Positions 18,745-30,128 of a stretch of 64,000 bases of DNA are shown one piece after another; positions within the stretch are counted from its first letter, which is position 1; each line of letters starts with the position of its first letter. The notes beneath the pieces were generated by a model, which saw nothing but the letters and a program-made list of their open reading frames with translations, had not been told where the DNA came from and made no database searches. A program made the position numbers and the translations under genes. This DNA comes from Pseudomonas sp. GM79 (lineage in GTDB: Bacteria; Pseudomonadota; Gammaproteobacteria; Pseudomonadales; Pseudomonadaceae), in assembly GCF_000282495.1 (NCBI RefSeq), contig NZ_AKJE01000032.1, positions 145,328 through 209,327 of the forward strand, read 5' to 3'.

Positions 18745-19065
18745 TTACTTGAATTGCAAAGACCGGACCTTTACCGCGCCTTTGCCGGGTGCCTTATCCT
18801 TGAGCCAGATGATATTGGCCGAACGTGGTGCCTCGAGTTGCTTCACTGCTGCTGACAAGCATCCGTGCGTTTCACGTTCACTACGATCCAGATAGGCCTT
18901 GACCAGTTCAAACTCTGCGGGGCTCAAACCACGCAGCTCCAGCTCCAGGGGACGCTCATCACGCAGCCGTCCAGCAGTTTTGGCCGTATCCAGCGCCATT
19001 GCGAGACGGTCTATCAGTTTTTCGTACAGCTCCGGTTTTGTAGCTTTTTGCTGTGACTCAACCAT
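18745..19065 (-). CDS. Hypothetical protein, 106 aa
   Basis: Not recognised. A hydrophilic, charged protein without membrane segment, signal peptide or cysteine motif (one Cys). The N-terminal half is helical (LYEKLIDRLAMALDTAKTAG), the middle carries LELRGLSPAEFELVKAYLDR, and the C-terminus is basic (KDKAPGKGAVKVRSLQFK). The start ATG at 19065 follows GAGGTGATGG, a good RBS, and base composition is like its neighbours, so it is probably expressed. It is divergent from leuS. The position recalls E. coli ybeL near leuS, but the zinc-ribbon cysteines of YbeL are absent. Confidence 0.7.
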   Translation of the reverse strand: MVESQQKATKPELYEKLIDRLAMALDTAKTAGRLRDERPLELELRGLSPAEFELVKAYLDRSERETHGCLSAAVKQLEAPRSANIIWLKDKAPGKGAVKVRSLQFK

Positions 19066-19186
19066 CCATCACCTCATTGAAGATAAGACTCACTCCCCTT
19101 TTAGAGCTTAGCCTCGCTGAAAAAACCGGCTGAGTGCCGCGACCAACGGCCCTCGGAGCGGGTATAGGCCACGTCCTTGCGTGTAA

Positions 19187-21952
<2,766 letters not shown>

Positions 21953-21961
21953 ATTGGATCG

Positions 21962-21984
21962 GGCGCCAGGTGATGCCTGGCGCC
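21962..21984 (+). terminator. Hairpin between leuS and lptE
   Basis: Perfect 9-bp stem GGCGCCAGG/CCTGGCGCC with loop TGATG, nine bases after the leuS stop. There is no T run (GAGTAAAACC follows), so it is more likely an attenuator or mRNA-stability hairpin than a full terminator. Confidence 0.4.
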
Positions 21985-22041
21985 GAGTAAAACCTTTCGG
22001 GTCGCTTGACCGGCCCACATGGTTTCAAGGGGAGCAACAAG

Positions 22042-22647
22042 ATGATCAAACGCAATTTGCTGGTGATGGGCCTTGCAGTCCTGCTGAGCGCCTGCGGTTT
22101 CCAGCTGCGCGGCACCGGCACCACTGAACTGGCGATCAAGGAACTCGATCTGAGCGCCCGCAATGCCTACGGCGAAACCGTGACGCAATTGCGTCAGGTG
22201 CTGGAAAGCAGTGGCGTCAAGGTCTACAACGGCGCACCTCACAAACTGGTGCTGACCGATGAGCAGGAAAGCCAGCGCATCCTCAGTTACGCAGGCGCCG
22301 GTCGTACTGGCGAGTACCAGATGACCATGGTGCTGAACTATGACATCCGGGGTCAGAGCAACCTGCCACTGCTGAGTGACAAGCTCGAAGTGCAGAAAGT
22401 CTTCATCCATGACGGCAACAACCTGGTGGGTTCCGACCAGGAAGCCAACGATGCCCGCAAGGAAATGCGTCGTGAACTGATTCAACGCATGATGCTGCGC
22501 CTGCAACAGATGTCCCCGACGCAGTTGGAACAACTGCAACAGACCGCTGATGCCAGAGCCAAGGCTGAAGCCGACGCATTGGAAGCGGCGCAGAAAGCTG
22601 AAGCGCAGACGCCGCGTCAGTCACCTGTCGAACTGCCGCAGCAATAA
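22042..22647 (+). CDS. lptE: LPS-assembly lipoprotein LptE
   Basis: A 201-aa outer-membrane lipoprotein, the plug partner of LptD in LPS export. Signal peptide with lipobox LLSAC (Cys18), then the family start GFQLRGTG. The C-terminus is extended by an Ala/Gln-rich tail (ADARAKAEADALEAAQKAEA) that is common in Pseudomonas. AAGGGGAG lies upstream of the ATG at 22042. Between leuS and holA, as in other gamma-proteobacteria. Confidence 0.94.
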   Translation: MIKRNLLVMGLAVLLSACGFQLRGTGTTELAIKELDLSARNAYGETVTQLRQVLESSGVKVYNGAPHKLVLTDEQESQRILSYAGAGRTGEYQMTMVLNYDIRGQSNLPLLSDKLEVQKVFIHDGNNLVGSDQEANDARKEMRRELIQRMMLRLQQMSPTQLEQLQQTADARAKAEADALEAAQKAEAQTPRQSPVELPQQ

Positions 22648-22652
22648 GCCTT

Positions 22653-22676
22653 ACGGGGCGCTCAGGCGCCCCGTTT
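22653..22676 (+). terminator. Hairpin between lptE and holA
   Basis: Perfect 9-bp stem ACGGGGCGC/GCGCCCCGT with loop TCAG and three following T. It lies 11 bases before the holA start, which has no clear Shine-Dalgarno. It may act as a partial terminator or affect holA translation. Confidence 0.45.
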
Positions 22677-22686
22677 GCCTCTTCTT

Positions 22687-23724
22687 ATGAAACTCGCCCC
22701 CGCCCAACTCGCTAAACACCTGCAAGGTGCCCTCGCGCCGGTCTACGTCATCAGTGGCGATGACCCACTGCTGTGTCAGGAAGCCGCCGACGCCATTCGC
22801 GCGGCTGCCCGCCAGCAAGGTTTCGATGAACGCCAGGTCTTTGCCGCCGACGCCAGTTTCGACTGGGGTACGCTGCTGCAGGCCGGCGCCAGCATGTCGC
22901 TGTTCGCCGAAAAACGTCTTCTGGAACTGCGTCTGCCCTCCGGCAAACCCGGAGACAAAGGCGCCGCGGCATTGATTGAGTATTGCTCGCGCCCGGCCGA
23001 AGACACGGTGTTGCTGATCAGCCTGCCCAAGCTTGACGGCAGTGCGCAGAAGACCAAGTGGGGCAAGGCGCTGGTCGAAGGTCCGCAGACCCAGTTCGTG
23101 CAGATCTGGCCCGTGGACACCAACCAGTTGCCGAGCTGGATCCGTCAACGCCTGTCCCAGGCCGGGCTTTCCGCCAGCCAGGACGCTGTCGAACTGATCG
23201 CTGCTCGGGTCGAGGGCAACCTGCTGGCTGCCGCCCAGGAAATCGAAAAGCTCAAGCTGATGGCAGAGGGTGGGCAGATCACTGTCGAAACCGTGCAAGC
23301 GGCAGTAGCCGACAGCGCCCGTTTCGATGTCTTCGGCCTGACCGATGCGATTCTCAATGGCGAAGCTGCTCACGCCCTGCGCATGCTCGAAGGGTTGCGC
23401 GGCGAAGGCGTCGAACCGCCGGTGATCCTCTGGGCGCTGGCCCGAGAACTGCGTCTGCTGGCCAACCTGTCGCTGCAATACAGCCAAGGCGTGCCGCTCG
23501 ACAAAGCTTTCAGCCAGGCCCGACCGCCAATCTGGGACAAACGCAAACCGTTGATGAGCAAAGCGCTGCAACGCTATTCGGCACAACGCTGGGCGCAGTT
23601 GCTGTTGGAAGCCCAGCGCATCGACGCGCAGATCAAAGGCCAGGCGGCGGGTTCGCCGTGGATGAGTTTGAGTCGGTTGACGCTGTTGATGGCCGGGCAG
23701 AGATTATCGTTACCCGCCGAGTAA
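22687..23724 (+). CDS. holA: DNA polymerase III subunit delta
   Basis: A 345-aa clamp-loader subunit that opens the beta clamp. Typical N-terminus APVYVISGDDPLLCQEAADA and an AAA+-like fold; motif LPKLDGSAQKTKWGKAL; the helical C-terminal part has DAVELIAARVEGNLLAAAQE and FDVFGLTDAILNGE. The ATG at 22687 is chosen because the family starts MKLAPAQLAKHL; the ATG four codons upstream is out of register. No clear RBS, and a hairpin precedes it. Confidence 0.95.
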   Translation: MKLAPAQLAKHLQGALAPVYVISGDDPLLCQEAADAIRAAARQQGFDERQVFAADASFDWGTLLQAGASMSLFAEKRLLELRLPSGKPGDKGAAALIEYCSRPAEDTVLLISLPKLDGSAQKTKWGKALVEGPQTQFVQIWPVDTNQLPSWIRQRLSQAGLSASQDAVELIAARVEGNLLAAAQEIEKLKLMAEGGQITVETVQAAVADSARFDVFGLTDAILNGEAAHALRMLEGLRGEGVEPPVILWALARELRLLANLSLQYSQGVPLDKAFSQARPPIWDKRKPLMSKALQRYSAQRWAQLLLEAQRIDAQIKGQAAGSPWMSLSRLTLLMAGQRLSLPAE

Positions 23725-23731
23725 TGTTTTT

Positions 23732-23862
23732 GTGGCGAGGGAGCTTGCTCCCGCTGGGTTGCGAAGCGACCCTAAAACCAGTCACCGCGCGCCTTCAGAT
23801 GTTCCTCGGTTACCAGTTCCACGACTGCTGCGCAGCCGAGCGGGAGCAAGCTCCCTCGCCAC
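23732..23862. repeat. REP pair, family C
   Basis: GTGGCGAGGGAGCTTGCTCC begins at 23732 and its reverse complement ends at 23862. The inner parts carry GGGTTGCGAAGCGACCC and a CGACTGCTGCGCAGCCG palindrome. Different core from family A. Lies between holA and arfA. Confidence 0.88.
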
Positions 23863-23957
23863 AGGTATCATTTCCTACACATCGTAGGGACTAGACAGAA
23901 CCCTTGCTTCGGCAGATTATTCCCCCCGCAAAACCCACTCACTTGCGAGAGACCATC

Positions 23958-24122
23958 ATGAGCAAAAAGCCATCCAAACATGGCCCCAACAAAGCCAAAT
24001 CCATCATCGCCCAGCCACTGTTCCGTAGCCGCCAGGAACGAGCCGGCAAGGGCAAAGGCAGCTACCGCCGCGAAGCCTTCCAGTCTAACAGCTGGGAGGC
24101 TTCTTACTTTCTGGCAGCCTGA
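23958..24122 (+). CDS. arfA: Alternative ribosome-rescue factor ArfA
   Basis: A 54-aa basic protein too short for ordinary ORF filters. It matches ArfA: KSIIAQPLFRSRQERAGKGK followed by GSYRREAF and SWEAS, against the E. coli pattern PLFRQR...KGKGSY...NWEAS. ArfA enters the empty mRNA channel of stalled ribosomes and recruits RF2 when tmRNA fails. The coding sequence contains a 12-bp hairpin with a U-rich tail, as expected for a gene whose active product is made from non-stop mRNA. The C-terminus SYFLAA resembles the tmRNA tag end. Start ATG 23958; it is much shorter than E. coli ArfA (72 aa) and lacks its hydrophobic tail. Confidence 0.9.
   Translation: MSKKPSKHGPNKAKSIIAQPLFRSRQERAGKGKGSYRREAFQSNSWEASYFLAA
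24072..24110 (+). terminator. Terminator-like hairpin inside arfA
   Basis: GAAGCCTTCCAG (24072-24083) pairs with CTGGGAGGCTTC (24092-24103), 12 bp with one wobble and an 8-base loop, followed by TTACTTT. Termination at the T-rich end would leave a non-stop mRNA ending around codon 50-51. Confidence 0.7.
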
Positions 24123-24134
24123 AAGGCAAGCCAG
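24111..24134 (+). promoter_or_regulatory. Second hairpin over the arfA stop codon
   Basis: CTGGC-A-GCCT, loop GAA, AGGC-AA-GCCAG: nine paired bases with an internal bulge. It covers the last three codons (Leu-Ala-Ala) and the TGA. Could be an RNase III site or a second structural block. Confidence 0.5.
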
Positions 24135-24184
24135 CGCTCAACATGTTAAGGTCTGCACCTGATTCGTATCCTCTGGACCTGTGC

Positions 24185-25507
24185 ATGCCCCTTTGTATTT
24201 CCCGTCGTTGGCCTCTTCGCCAACTGATAGCTGCCTCCAGCCTCGTTCTGCTTGTCGCCTGCGCGGAAAAACCCACCGCCGCCGACGCCCAACCGCTTCA
24301 GACCCGCACCGTTGCGACGGCCCCTGCGATCATTCCGCCGGTGGTTCCAACCGGTGAAAATCTCGACATCCAGCCTACCCAGACCTTTGCCGAATGGCAG
24401 GCGGGTTTCCGTAAAGACGCCCTCGCCGCCGGCATTCGCGCCGACCTGTTCGATCGTGCTTTTGCCAATGTCAGCGTGGACGACAGCGTGATCCGTGCCG
24501 ATCGCAGCCAACCGGAATTTACTCGCCCGGTGTGGGAGTACCTCGATGGCGCGCTGTCGCCGCTACGGGTGCGCAAAGGTCAGGCGCTTGTCGGCGAGCA
24601 TGCCGACATCCTGCAAAGCATCGAACAGCGCTACGGCGTCGACCGTCAGGCTCTGGTCGCGGTGTGGGGCATGGAAAGTAACTTTGGACAGTTCCAGGGC
24701 AGCAAGTCGGTGATCAATTCCCTGGCGACCCTGGCTTATGAAGGTCGACGTCCGGGCTTTGCTCACGCGCAACTGATCGCGGCCTTGCAAATCCTGCAAC
24801 AAGGCGATATCGCCCCCGAGAAAATGCTCGGCTCCTGGGCAGGCGCCATGGGCCAGACCCAGTTCATTCCGACCACCTACAACACCCACGCCGTAGACTT
24901 CGACGGTGATGGCCGCCGCGACATCTGGAACAGCTCCGCTGATGCATTGGCCTCGACCGCGCACTACCTGCAAAGCTCCGGCTGGCAGAAAGGTCAGCCC
25001 TGGGGCTTCGAAGTACAACTGGCGAGCGGCTTCAATTACGTCCTGGCCGATGGCGCGATTCGCAAGAGCGTGGCCGAGTGGCGACAACTGGGGGTAACCC
25101 TGCCCAATGGCGGCCAGGTTCCGGCAGGCTCCGAACACCTGTCGGCCGCCCTGCTGCTGCCGGCAGGCTATCGCGGCCCGGCGTTCCTGGTCCTCGATAA
25201 CTTCCGCGCGATTCTCAAGTACAACAACTCTTCGTCCTACGCCTTGGCCGTGAGTCTGCTGTCCGAGCGCTTCAATGGTGGCGGTTTGATCAGCGGTCTA
25301 TGGCCAAAAGATGACTTGCCGCTGAGCCGTACCGAGCGAATCGAGTTGCAAAACCTGCTGAGCGCCCAGAACTACGACGCAGGGACCGCCGACGGGATTA
25401 TCGGCGCCAATACCCGCAAAGCGATCCGCAGCGCGCAGCAGTCGTTTGGCTGGCCGGCGGATGGTTATCCGACACACAAGTTGCTGGAAGGGTTGCGTAG
25501 CCGATAG
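24185..25507 (+). CDS. MltB-type lytic murein transglycosylase with PG-binding domain
   Basis: A 440-aa lipoprotein. Signal peptide with lipobox LLVAC (Cys about 26); SLT_2 (MltB-type) domain about 65-370 with the catalytic Glu in VWGMESNFGQFQG; DFDGDGRRDIW calcium-like loop; then a C-terminal PG_binding_1 domain (about 380-437, LQNLLSAQNYDAGTADGIIG). It cleaves glycan strands with formation of 1,6-anhydro-MurNAc. The ATG at 24185 gives a compact signal peptide; an ATG at 24143 is possible. A second MltB homologue lacking the PG-binding domain is at 31139-32149. Confidence 0.88.
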   Translation: MPLCISRRWPLRQLIAASSLVLLVACAEKPTAADAQPLQTRTVATAPAIIPPVVPTGENLDIQPTQTFAEWQAGFRKDALAAGIRADLFDRAFANVSVDDSVIRADRSQPEFTRPVWEYLDGALSPLRVRKGQALVGEHADILQSIEQRYGVDRQALVAVWGMESNFGQFQGSKSVINSLATLAYEGRRPGFAHAQLIAALQILQQGDIAPEKMLGSWAGAMGQTQFIPTTYNTHAVDFDGDGRRDIWNSSADALASTAHYLQSSGWQKGQPWGFEVQLASGFNYVLADGAIRKSVAEWRQLGVTLPNGGQVPAGSEHLSAALLLPAGYRGPAFLVLDNFRAILKYNNSSSYALAVSLLSERFNGGGLISGLWPKDDLPLSRTERIELQNLLSAQNYDAGTADGIIGANTRKAIRSAQQSFGWPADGYPTHKLLEGLRSR

Positions 25508-25530
25508 TAAGACGAATGGCTGATACCGCT

Positions 25531-25612
25531 TTCGCGAGCAAGCCCGCTCCCACAGTTGACCGAGTTCTTTCATGGAAATGCGGTCGAATGTGGGAGCGGG
25601 CTTGCTCGCGAA
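25531..25612. repeat. REP pair (REPIN), family A
   Basis: Reverse core 25531-25553 and forward core 25590-25612, between the convergent transglycosylase and LD-carboxypeptidase genes. Confidence 0.93.
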
Positions 25613-25636
25613 GACTGACTGTCAGGCGATGAACTC

Positions 25637-26587
25637 CTAAGCCTTGATCACCACATCCTGCTCCAACACCAACGCCTTGCCCCCCGCATCCAGCCTGACC
25701 AGCGCGCCCATCGGCAGCGTCAGATTCGGATCACAATGCCCGCTACGCCATCCGGCCAGCACGGGGATGCGCAACGGCGCAAAGGTCTGCTTGAGCAACT
25801 TCTCCAGCGCAATCGCATCAACCCCAGCCACATCCCCCACCAGAACCCCACGCAGCTTGTGCAACGTGCCGGCCAGACGCAAATGAGTCAGCAGCCGGTC
25901 GATGCGATACAGCGGCTCGTTGATGTCCTCGATGAACAGGATGACGCCCTCGGCATCGATCTCGTAAGGCGTGCCCATGGTCGCGGCGATCATCGACAGA
26001 TTGCCCCCCAGTAAGCGCCCGTGAGCGATGCCGGGCTCGATTGTGGTCAACGGCCAGGCCACCGGGTGAGAAAGCACACTGCCCGCCTTCACCTGCCCGC
26101 GCAGCATGTTGAAAAACGAGAACTCGGTGGGTTGCTGCTTGTCACCCAGCAGGTCAGCGTTGAGCATCGGGCCATGGAAGGTCACGAACCCGGCATAACG
26201 ACTGATGGCCGAGTGCAGTGCAGTAACGTCGCTGTAGCCGATAAACGGCTTAGCGTTGTTGCGCAGTAATTCGAAATCGATGCGATCAAGCAAACGCGGT
26301 GTACCGTAACCGCCACGCAGACAGATGATGGCATCGACCTCGCTGTCGGCGAATGCGCCATGCAAGTCATTGAGCCGCACATCATCACTGCCAGCCAGAT
26401 AACCCTCTTGCTCATAAACGCCGGGAAACACGCGCAGCGAGTAGCCGCGAGCGCGCATCCAGCCGATGGCTTTATCGGTGTCCAGCGCTGCGGGGCCGGC
26501 GGGCGCGATCACGCCAATCAGCCCTGTAGGCGGCAAGGCCGGAACGGGGGCATGTGGACAAAGGGTGTGGGTCGGTCGAGCAGTCAT
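25637..26587 (-). CDS. ldcA: Murein LD-carboxypeptidase (S66 family)
   Basis: A 316-aa serine peptidase that removes the terminal D-Ala from tetrapeptides in peptidoglycan recycling. The S66 triad is visible: nucleophile Ser in FIGYSDVTALH, Glu in FIEDINEPLYRIDR and His in RSGHCDPNLTLPMG. No signal peptide, so cytoplasmic. The ATG at 26587 has GGGAG at eight bases; the longer start is less well supported. It follows the lipA terminator on the same strand and so is probably transcribed separately. Confidence 0.9.
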   Translation of the reverse strand: MTARPTHTLCPHAPVPALPPTGLIGVIAPAGPAALDTDKAIGWMRARGYSLRVFPGVYEQEGYLAGSDDVRLNDLHGAFADSEVDAIICLRGGYGTPRLLDRIDFELLRNNAKPFIGYSDVTALHSAISRYAGFVTFHGPMLNADLLGDKQQPTEFSFFNMLRGQVKAGSVLSHPVAWPLTTIEPGIAHGRLLGGNLSMIAATMGTPYEIDAEGVILFIEDINEPLYRIDRLLTHLRLAGTLHKLRGVLVGDVAGVDAIALEKLLKQTFAPLRIPVLAGWRSGHCDPNLTLPMGALVRLDAGGKALVLEQDVVIKA

Positions 26588-26703
26588 CCATGATTCTCCC
26601 TGTGAACGCTTCAGCACACAGTAGTCAGGAACGGGAATAAACAGAAGAGGGTCAATCGCACCACGGTTTGCAGGAAAAGACTGTAATCGCCGTGAGCACT
26701 GCT

Positions 26704-26746
26704 AAAAAAAGGCCCGCAAGGCCTGGAAGCCTTGCGGGCCTTTTTT
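26704..26746 (-). terminator. Bidirectional terminator after lipA
   Basis: A 12-bp perfect stem, GGCCCGCAAGGC with GCCTTGCGGGCC around CTGGAA, is flanked by seven A on one side and six T on the other. It ends the minus-strand dacC-DUF493-lipB-lipA transcript 16 bases after the lipA stop. Confidence 0.9.
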
Positions 26747-26761
26747 GCTCTCAAAACGGGA

Positions 26762-27784
26762 TCAGGACGACATCAGCTCGGCCTTGACCAGTTTCGCCTG
26801 CTCGTCAGCGTGGTACGAGGAACGTACCAGCGGCCCGGAAGCAACGTTCTTGAAGCCCATCTTGTAACCTTCCTCGGCGAACCAGGCGAAGGTGTCCGGG
26901 TGTACGAAGCGCTGGACCGGCAAGTGGCTGCGGGACGGTTGCAGGTACTGGCCCAGGGTCAGCATGTCGATGTCGTGTTCGCGCATGCGCTTCATGACTT
27001 CGATGACTTCTTCGTCGGTTTCGCCCAGGCCCAGCATCAAACCGGACTTGGTCGGAATGTGCGGCATCATCTGCTTGAAGCGTTGCAGCAGGGTCAGCGA
27101 CCACTGGTAATCCGAACCCGGACGCGCGGCCTTGTACAGGCGAGGCACGGTTTCCAGGTTGTGGTTGAACACATCAGGCGGCTCGGCGGCGGTGATTTCC
27201 AGCGCGACGTCCATGCGGCCACGGTAGTCCGGAACCAGGGTCTCGAGCTGCACGTTCGGCGACAGTTTGCGGATTTCGCGGATGCAATCGGCAAAATGCT
27301 GGGCACCGCCGTCACGCAGGTCGTCGCGGTCTACCGAGGTGATTACGACGTACTTGAGTTTCAGGTCGGCGATGGCAATGGCCAGGCTTTGCGGCTCGTT
27401 GACGTCCAGTGGCTTCGGACGACCATGACCAACGTCGCAGAACGGGCAGCGACGGGTGCAGATGTCACCCATGATCATGAAGGTCGCGGTGCCACCGGAG
27501 AAGCACTCGCCCAGGTTCGGGCAGGACGCCTCTTCGCACACGCTGTGCAGCTTGTGTTTACGCAGCAGGGCCTTGATGCGGTCGACCTCCGGGGAAACCG
27601 GGATGCGCACGCGAATCCAGTCGGGTTTCTTCGGCAGTTCAGTGGTCGGGATGATCTTCACCGGGATGCGTGCAACCTTCTCGGCGCCGCGCAGCTTGAC
27701 GCCGGCTTCAACCTTGGCACGCGGGGCCGGACGCTCGGTGACATCGAGCGTCGGGATCATGGTTTGCACTGCATCAGTAGTCAT
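26762..27784 (-). CDS. lipA: Lipoyl synthase
   Basis: A 340-aa radical-SAM enzyme that inserts two sulfurs into octanoyl groups. Both iron-sulfur clusters are encoded: auxiliary cluster [12 protein letters not shown] and radical-[16 protein letters not shown] (CxxxCxxC). The C-terminal RSSYHADE with the cluster-binding serine is present. An N-terminal extension of about 60 residues is normal for Pseudomonas. It starts one base after the lipB stop; co-transcribed with dacC, DUF493 and lipB. Confidence 0.97.
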   Translation of the reverse strand: MTTDAVQTMIPTLDVTERPAPRAKVEAGVKLRGAEKVARIPVKIIPTTELPKKPDWIRVRIPVSPEVDRIKALLRKHKLHSVCEEASCPNLGECFSGGTATFMIMGDICTRRCPFCDVGHGRPKPLDVNEPQSLAIAIADLKLKYVVITSVDRDDLRDGGAQHFADCIREIRKLSPNVQLETLVPDYRGRMDVALEITAAEPPDVFNHNLETVPRLYKAARPGSDYQWSLTLLQRFKQMMPHIPTKSGLMLGLGETDEEVIEVMKRMREHDIDMLTLGQYLQPSRSHLPVQRFVHPDTFAWFAEEGYKMGFKNVASGPLVRSSYHADEQAKLVKAELMSS

Positions 27785-27785
27785 A

Positions 27786-28433
27786 TCAGTCGATTCCGCC
27801 CGTTAGGGTCGTCTGCTCAGCATAGTCGAGGTGTTTGACGAGCTGCGCGCGCAGCCGGGCACTTACCTCGGCAAATTCAATCGATCCTGCGTGATCGCAC
27901 AGCTGGGTCATTGCCAGCCCGGCGTAGCCGCAGGGATTAATCCGTCGAAACGGTTCCAGGTTCATATCCACGTTCAAGGCCAGGCCATGAAAGGAGCAAC
28001 CGTGGCGGATCCGCAGACCCAGAGAAGCGATTTTCGCGCCATCGACATAGACACCCGGCGCATCCGGCTTGGCCACCGCGGTCACGCCGTAGCTGGCCAG
28101 CAGCTCAATCAGGCATTGCTCCATGCGGCTGACCAGATCACGCACGCCGAACCCCAGCTTGCGAACGTCCAGTAACAGGTAGGCCACCAGTTGGCCGGGA
28201 CCGTGATAAGTCACCTGACCACCGCGGTCGACCTTCACCACCGGAATATCCCCCGGCAGCAGCAGATGCTCGGCCTTGCCTGCCTGACCCTGAGTGAACA
28301 CCGGCGGGTGCTCGACCAGCCAGACTTCGTCGGCGGCATCACTGCCGCGTTCGTTGGTGAAGCGCTGCATGGCATGCCAGACCGGCTCGTAAGCCATCTG
28401 GCCGAGCTCGCGAAAGCCCAGCGTGCCAGACAT
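27786..28433 (-). CDS. lipB: Lipoyl(octanoyl) transferase
   Basis: A 215-aa enzyme that moves octanoate from ACP to target proteins. Catalytic Cys in [13 protein letters not shown] and Lys in [13 protein letters not shown] are visible, with [16 protein letters not shown]. The ATG at 28433 shares one base with the DUF493 stop (TGATG), so translation is coupled. Confidence 0.96.
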   Translation of the reverse strand: MSGTLGFRELGQMAYEPVWHAMQRFTNERGSDAADEVWLVEHPPVFTQGQAGKAEHLLLPGDIPVVKVDRGGQVTYHGPGQLVAYLLLDVRKLGFGVRDLVSRMEQCLIELLASYGVTAVAKPDAPGVYVDGAKIASLGLRIRHGCSFHGLALNVDMNLEPFRRINPCGYAGLAMTQLCDHAGSIEFAEVSARLRAQLVKHLDYAEQTTLTGGID

Positions 28434-28708
28434 CACAGCACCATGTGCACGAAACCGGTAGCCCGCAACTCGCTGTTGATGTCGTACAGCTGTTCCTGGC
28501 CGGTGGCGATGATGTGCAACTGGATGGTCGTGTACTTGCCGTTGGTACTCTGCCGTTCGGCAAAGGTGTTGTGGTCAACGGTCGCGTGTTTCTCAAGGAT
28601 CGCAATGATCTTGTCCTTGAAACCCACGCCGGTGTCGCCGATTACCTTGATCGGGTAATCCGCGCAGGGGAATTCGATTTTTGGCGCCTTTACTTCAGTT
28701 TCTGTCAT
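28433..28708 (-). CDS. ybeD: DUF493 (YbeD) family protein
   Basis: A 91-aa ACT-like protein matching YbeD/DUF493 ([17 protein letters not shown] at the start, [16 protein letters not shown] segment [20 protein letters not shown] at the end). It is regularly found between dacA/dacC and lipB, as here. The function is uncertain. The stop overlaps the lipB start. Confidence 0.92.
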   Translation of the reverse strand: MTETEVKAPKIEFPCADYPIKVIGDTGVGFKDKIIAILEKHATVDHNTFAERQSTNGKYTTIQLHIIATGQEQLYDINSELRATGFVHMVL

Positions 28709-28741
28709 GGCGTAACGGCCTCGTAAGCCGTGGCAACGGAC

Positions 28742-28772
28742 ATGGCCCCGCTCCGGATTGGAACGGGGCCAT
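28742..28772 (-). other. Intercistronic hairpin dacC-DUF493
   Basis: A perfect 9-bp stem, ATGGCCCCG/CGGGGCCAT with a 13-base loop, in the 80-base gap between dacC and DUF493. No T run follows in either direction, so it is probably an mRNA processing or stability element. Confidence 0.4.
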
Positions 28773-28788
28773 GCAGGTCCACACTAAT

Positions 28789-29946
28789 TCAGTTGAACAA
28801 GCCGTAGAAGAATAGACGGATGCTATCCCACATGCGGCGGAAGATACCACCCTCGTCAACCGCGTCCAGAGCGATCAGGTCGGCGCTGTGCACCACTTTG
28901 TCGTCCAGTTTCACTTCGACTTTACCGATCACATCGCCCTTGGCGATTGGCGCGACCAGTTGCGGGGTCATGGTCATGCTGGCGGCGAGCTTTTTCAGCT
29001 GGCCTTTTGGCAGGGTCATGGTCAGGTCTTGAGCCAGGCCGGCCTTGACTTGATTGGTGGTGCCTTTCCAGACAGGTGCCTGAGCCAGCTCGGCGCCTTT
29101 CTGATAGAAGGTCTGGGTTTCGAAGAAGCGGAAACCGTAAGTCAGCAGCTTCTGGGTTTCAGCAGCACGGGCCACTTCGCTGTTGGTGCCGAACACCACG
29201 GCGATCAGGCGCATGCCATCACGTACAGCCGAAGACACCATGCAGTAGCCGGCTTCGTCGGTGTGACCGGTTTTCAGACCGTCGACGGTCTTGTCGCGCC
29301 ACAGCAGCAGGTTGCGGTTAGGCTGCTTGATGCCGTTCCAGAAGAACTCTTTCTGCGAGTAGATCGCGTAGTGAGCCGGGTCTTCGTGGATGATCGCGCG
29401 AGCCAGCACGGCCATGTCGTGAGCCGACGAGTAGTGCTCAGGGTTTGGCAGACCGGTCGGGTTCATGAAGTGGCTGTTGGTCATGCCCAGGTCGGCCACG
29501 GTTTTGTTCATCATGTCGGCGAACGCGTCTTCGCTGCCGGCGATGTGCTCGGCGAGCGCAACACTGGCGTCGTTACCCGACTGAATGATGATGCCGTGCA
29601 GCAGGTCGCTGACGGTGACTTGCGAACCCACCTTGATGAACATCCGCGAACCGCCGGTACGCCAGGCGTTCTCGCTGACGGTCACCGGATCGTTTTCGCC
29701 GATCTGGCCGCGACGGATTTCCAGGGTCGCGATGTAAGCGGTCATCAGCTTGGTCAGGCTGGCCGGTGGCAGACGCTGGTCACCATTGTTCTCTACCAGC
29801 ACGTTGCCGCTGCTGGCGTCCATGAGTACATAGGCTTTGGCGGCCAGTTGCGGTGGCGACGGCATTATCTCGGCCGCGAAAGCCGCGGGTGAGAGAAGCA
29901 GCGGGACTAGCAGGCACAGGCGTTTGGCAAAGGTGGTGATGTTCAT
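28789..29946 (-). CDS. dacC: D-alanyl-D-alanine carboxypeptidase (PBP5/6)
   Basis: A 385-aa low-molecular-weight PBP that trims pentapeptides in the periplasm. Signal peptide 1-24; S11 active site PASLTKLM (SxxK), SGND (SxN) and LKTGHTDEAG (KTG); PBP5_C domain about 280-370; C-terminal amphipathic helix (RRMWDSIRLFFYGLF) for membrane anchoring. First gene of the dacC-DUF493-lipB-lipA transcript. PAO1 has the same order. Confidence 0.96.
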   Translation of the reverse strand: MNITTFAKRLCLLVPLLLSPAAFAAEIMPSPPQLAAKAYVLMDASSGNVLVENNGDQRLPPASLTKLMTAYIATLEIRRGQIGENDPVTVSENAWRTGGSRMFIKVGSQVTVSDLLHGIIIQSGNDASVALAEHIAGSEDAFADMMNKTVADLGMTNSHFMNPTGLPNPEHYSSAHDMAVLARAIIHEDPAHYAIYSQKEFFWNGIKQPNRNLLLWRDKTVDGLKTGHTDEAGYCMVSSAVRDGMRLIAVVFGTNSEVARAAETQKLLTYGFRFFETQTFYQKGAELAQAPVWKGTTNQVKAGLAQDLTMTLPKGQLKKLAASMTMTPQLVAPIAKGDVIGKVEVKLDDKVVHSADLIALDAVDEGGIFRRMWDSIRLFFYGLFN

Positions 29947-30128
29947 CCGTCTCTCGAAATCGCTAATGGAAACTGCCCTAGGGCAAAACTAATCAGACAA
30001 CTCTCTAAAAAGTTGTCGCGTGTTCAGTTGCTCACTCTGCAACCCTTGCCGGGCTTTTGTTCTTCAACGAGCCAACAACCCGGTTCGCCCCCCAAACCGC
30101 AAGCGAACCGTCAATCAAGTACTACGTG

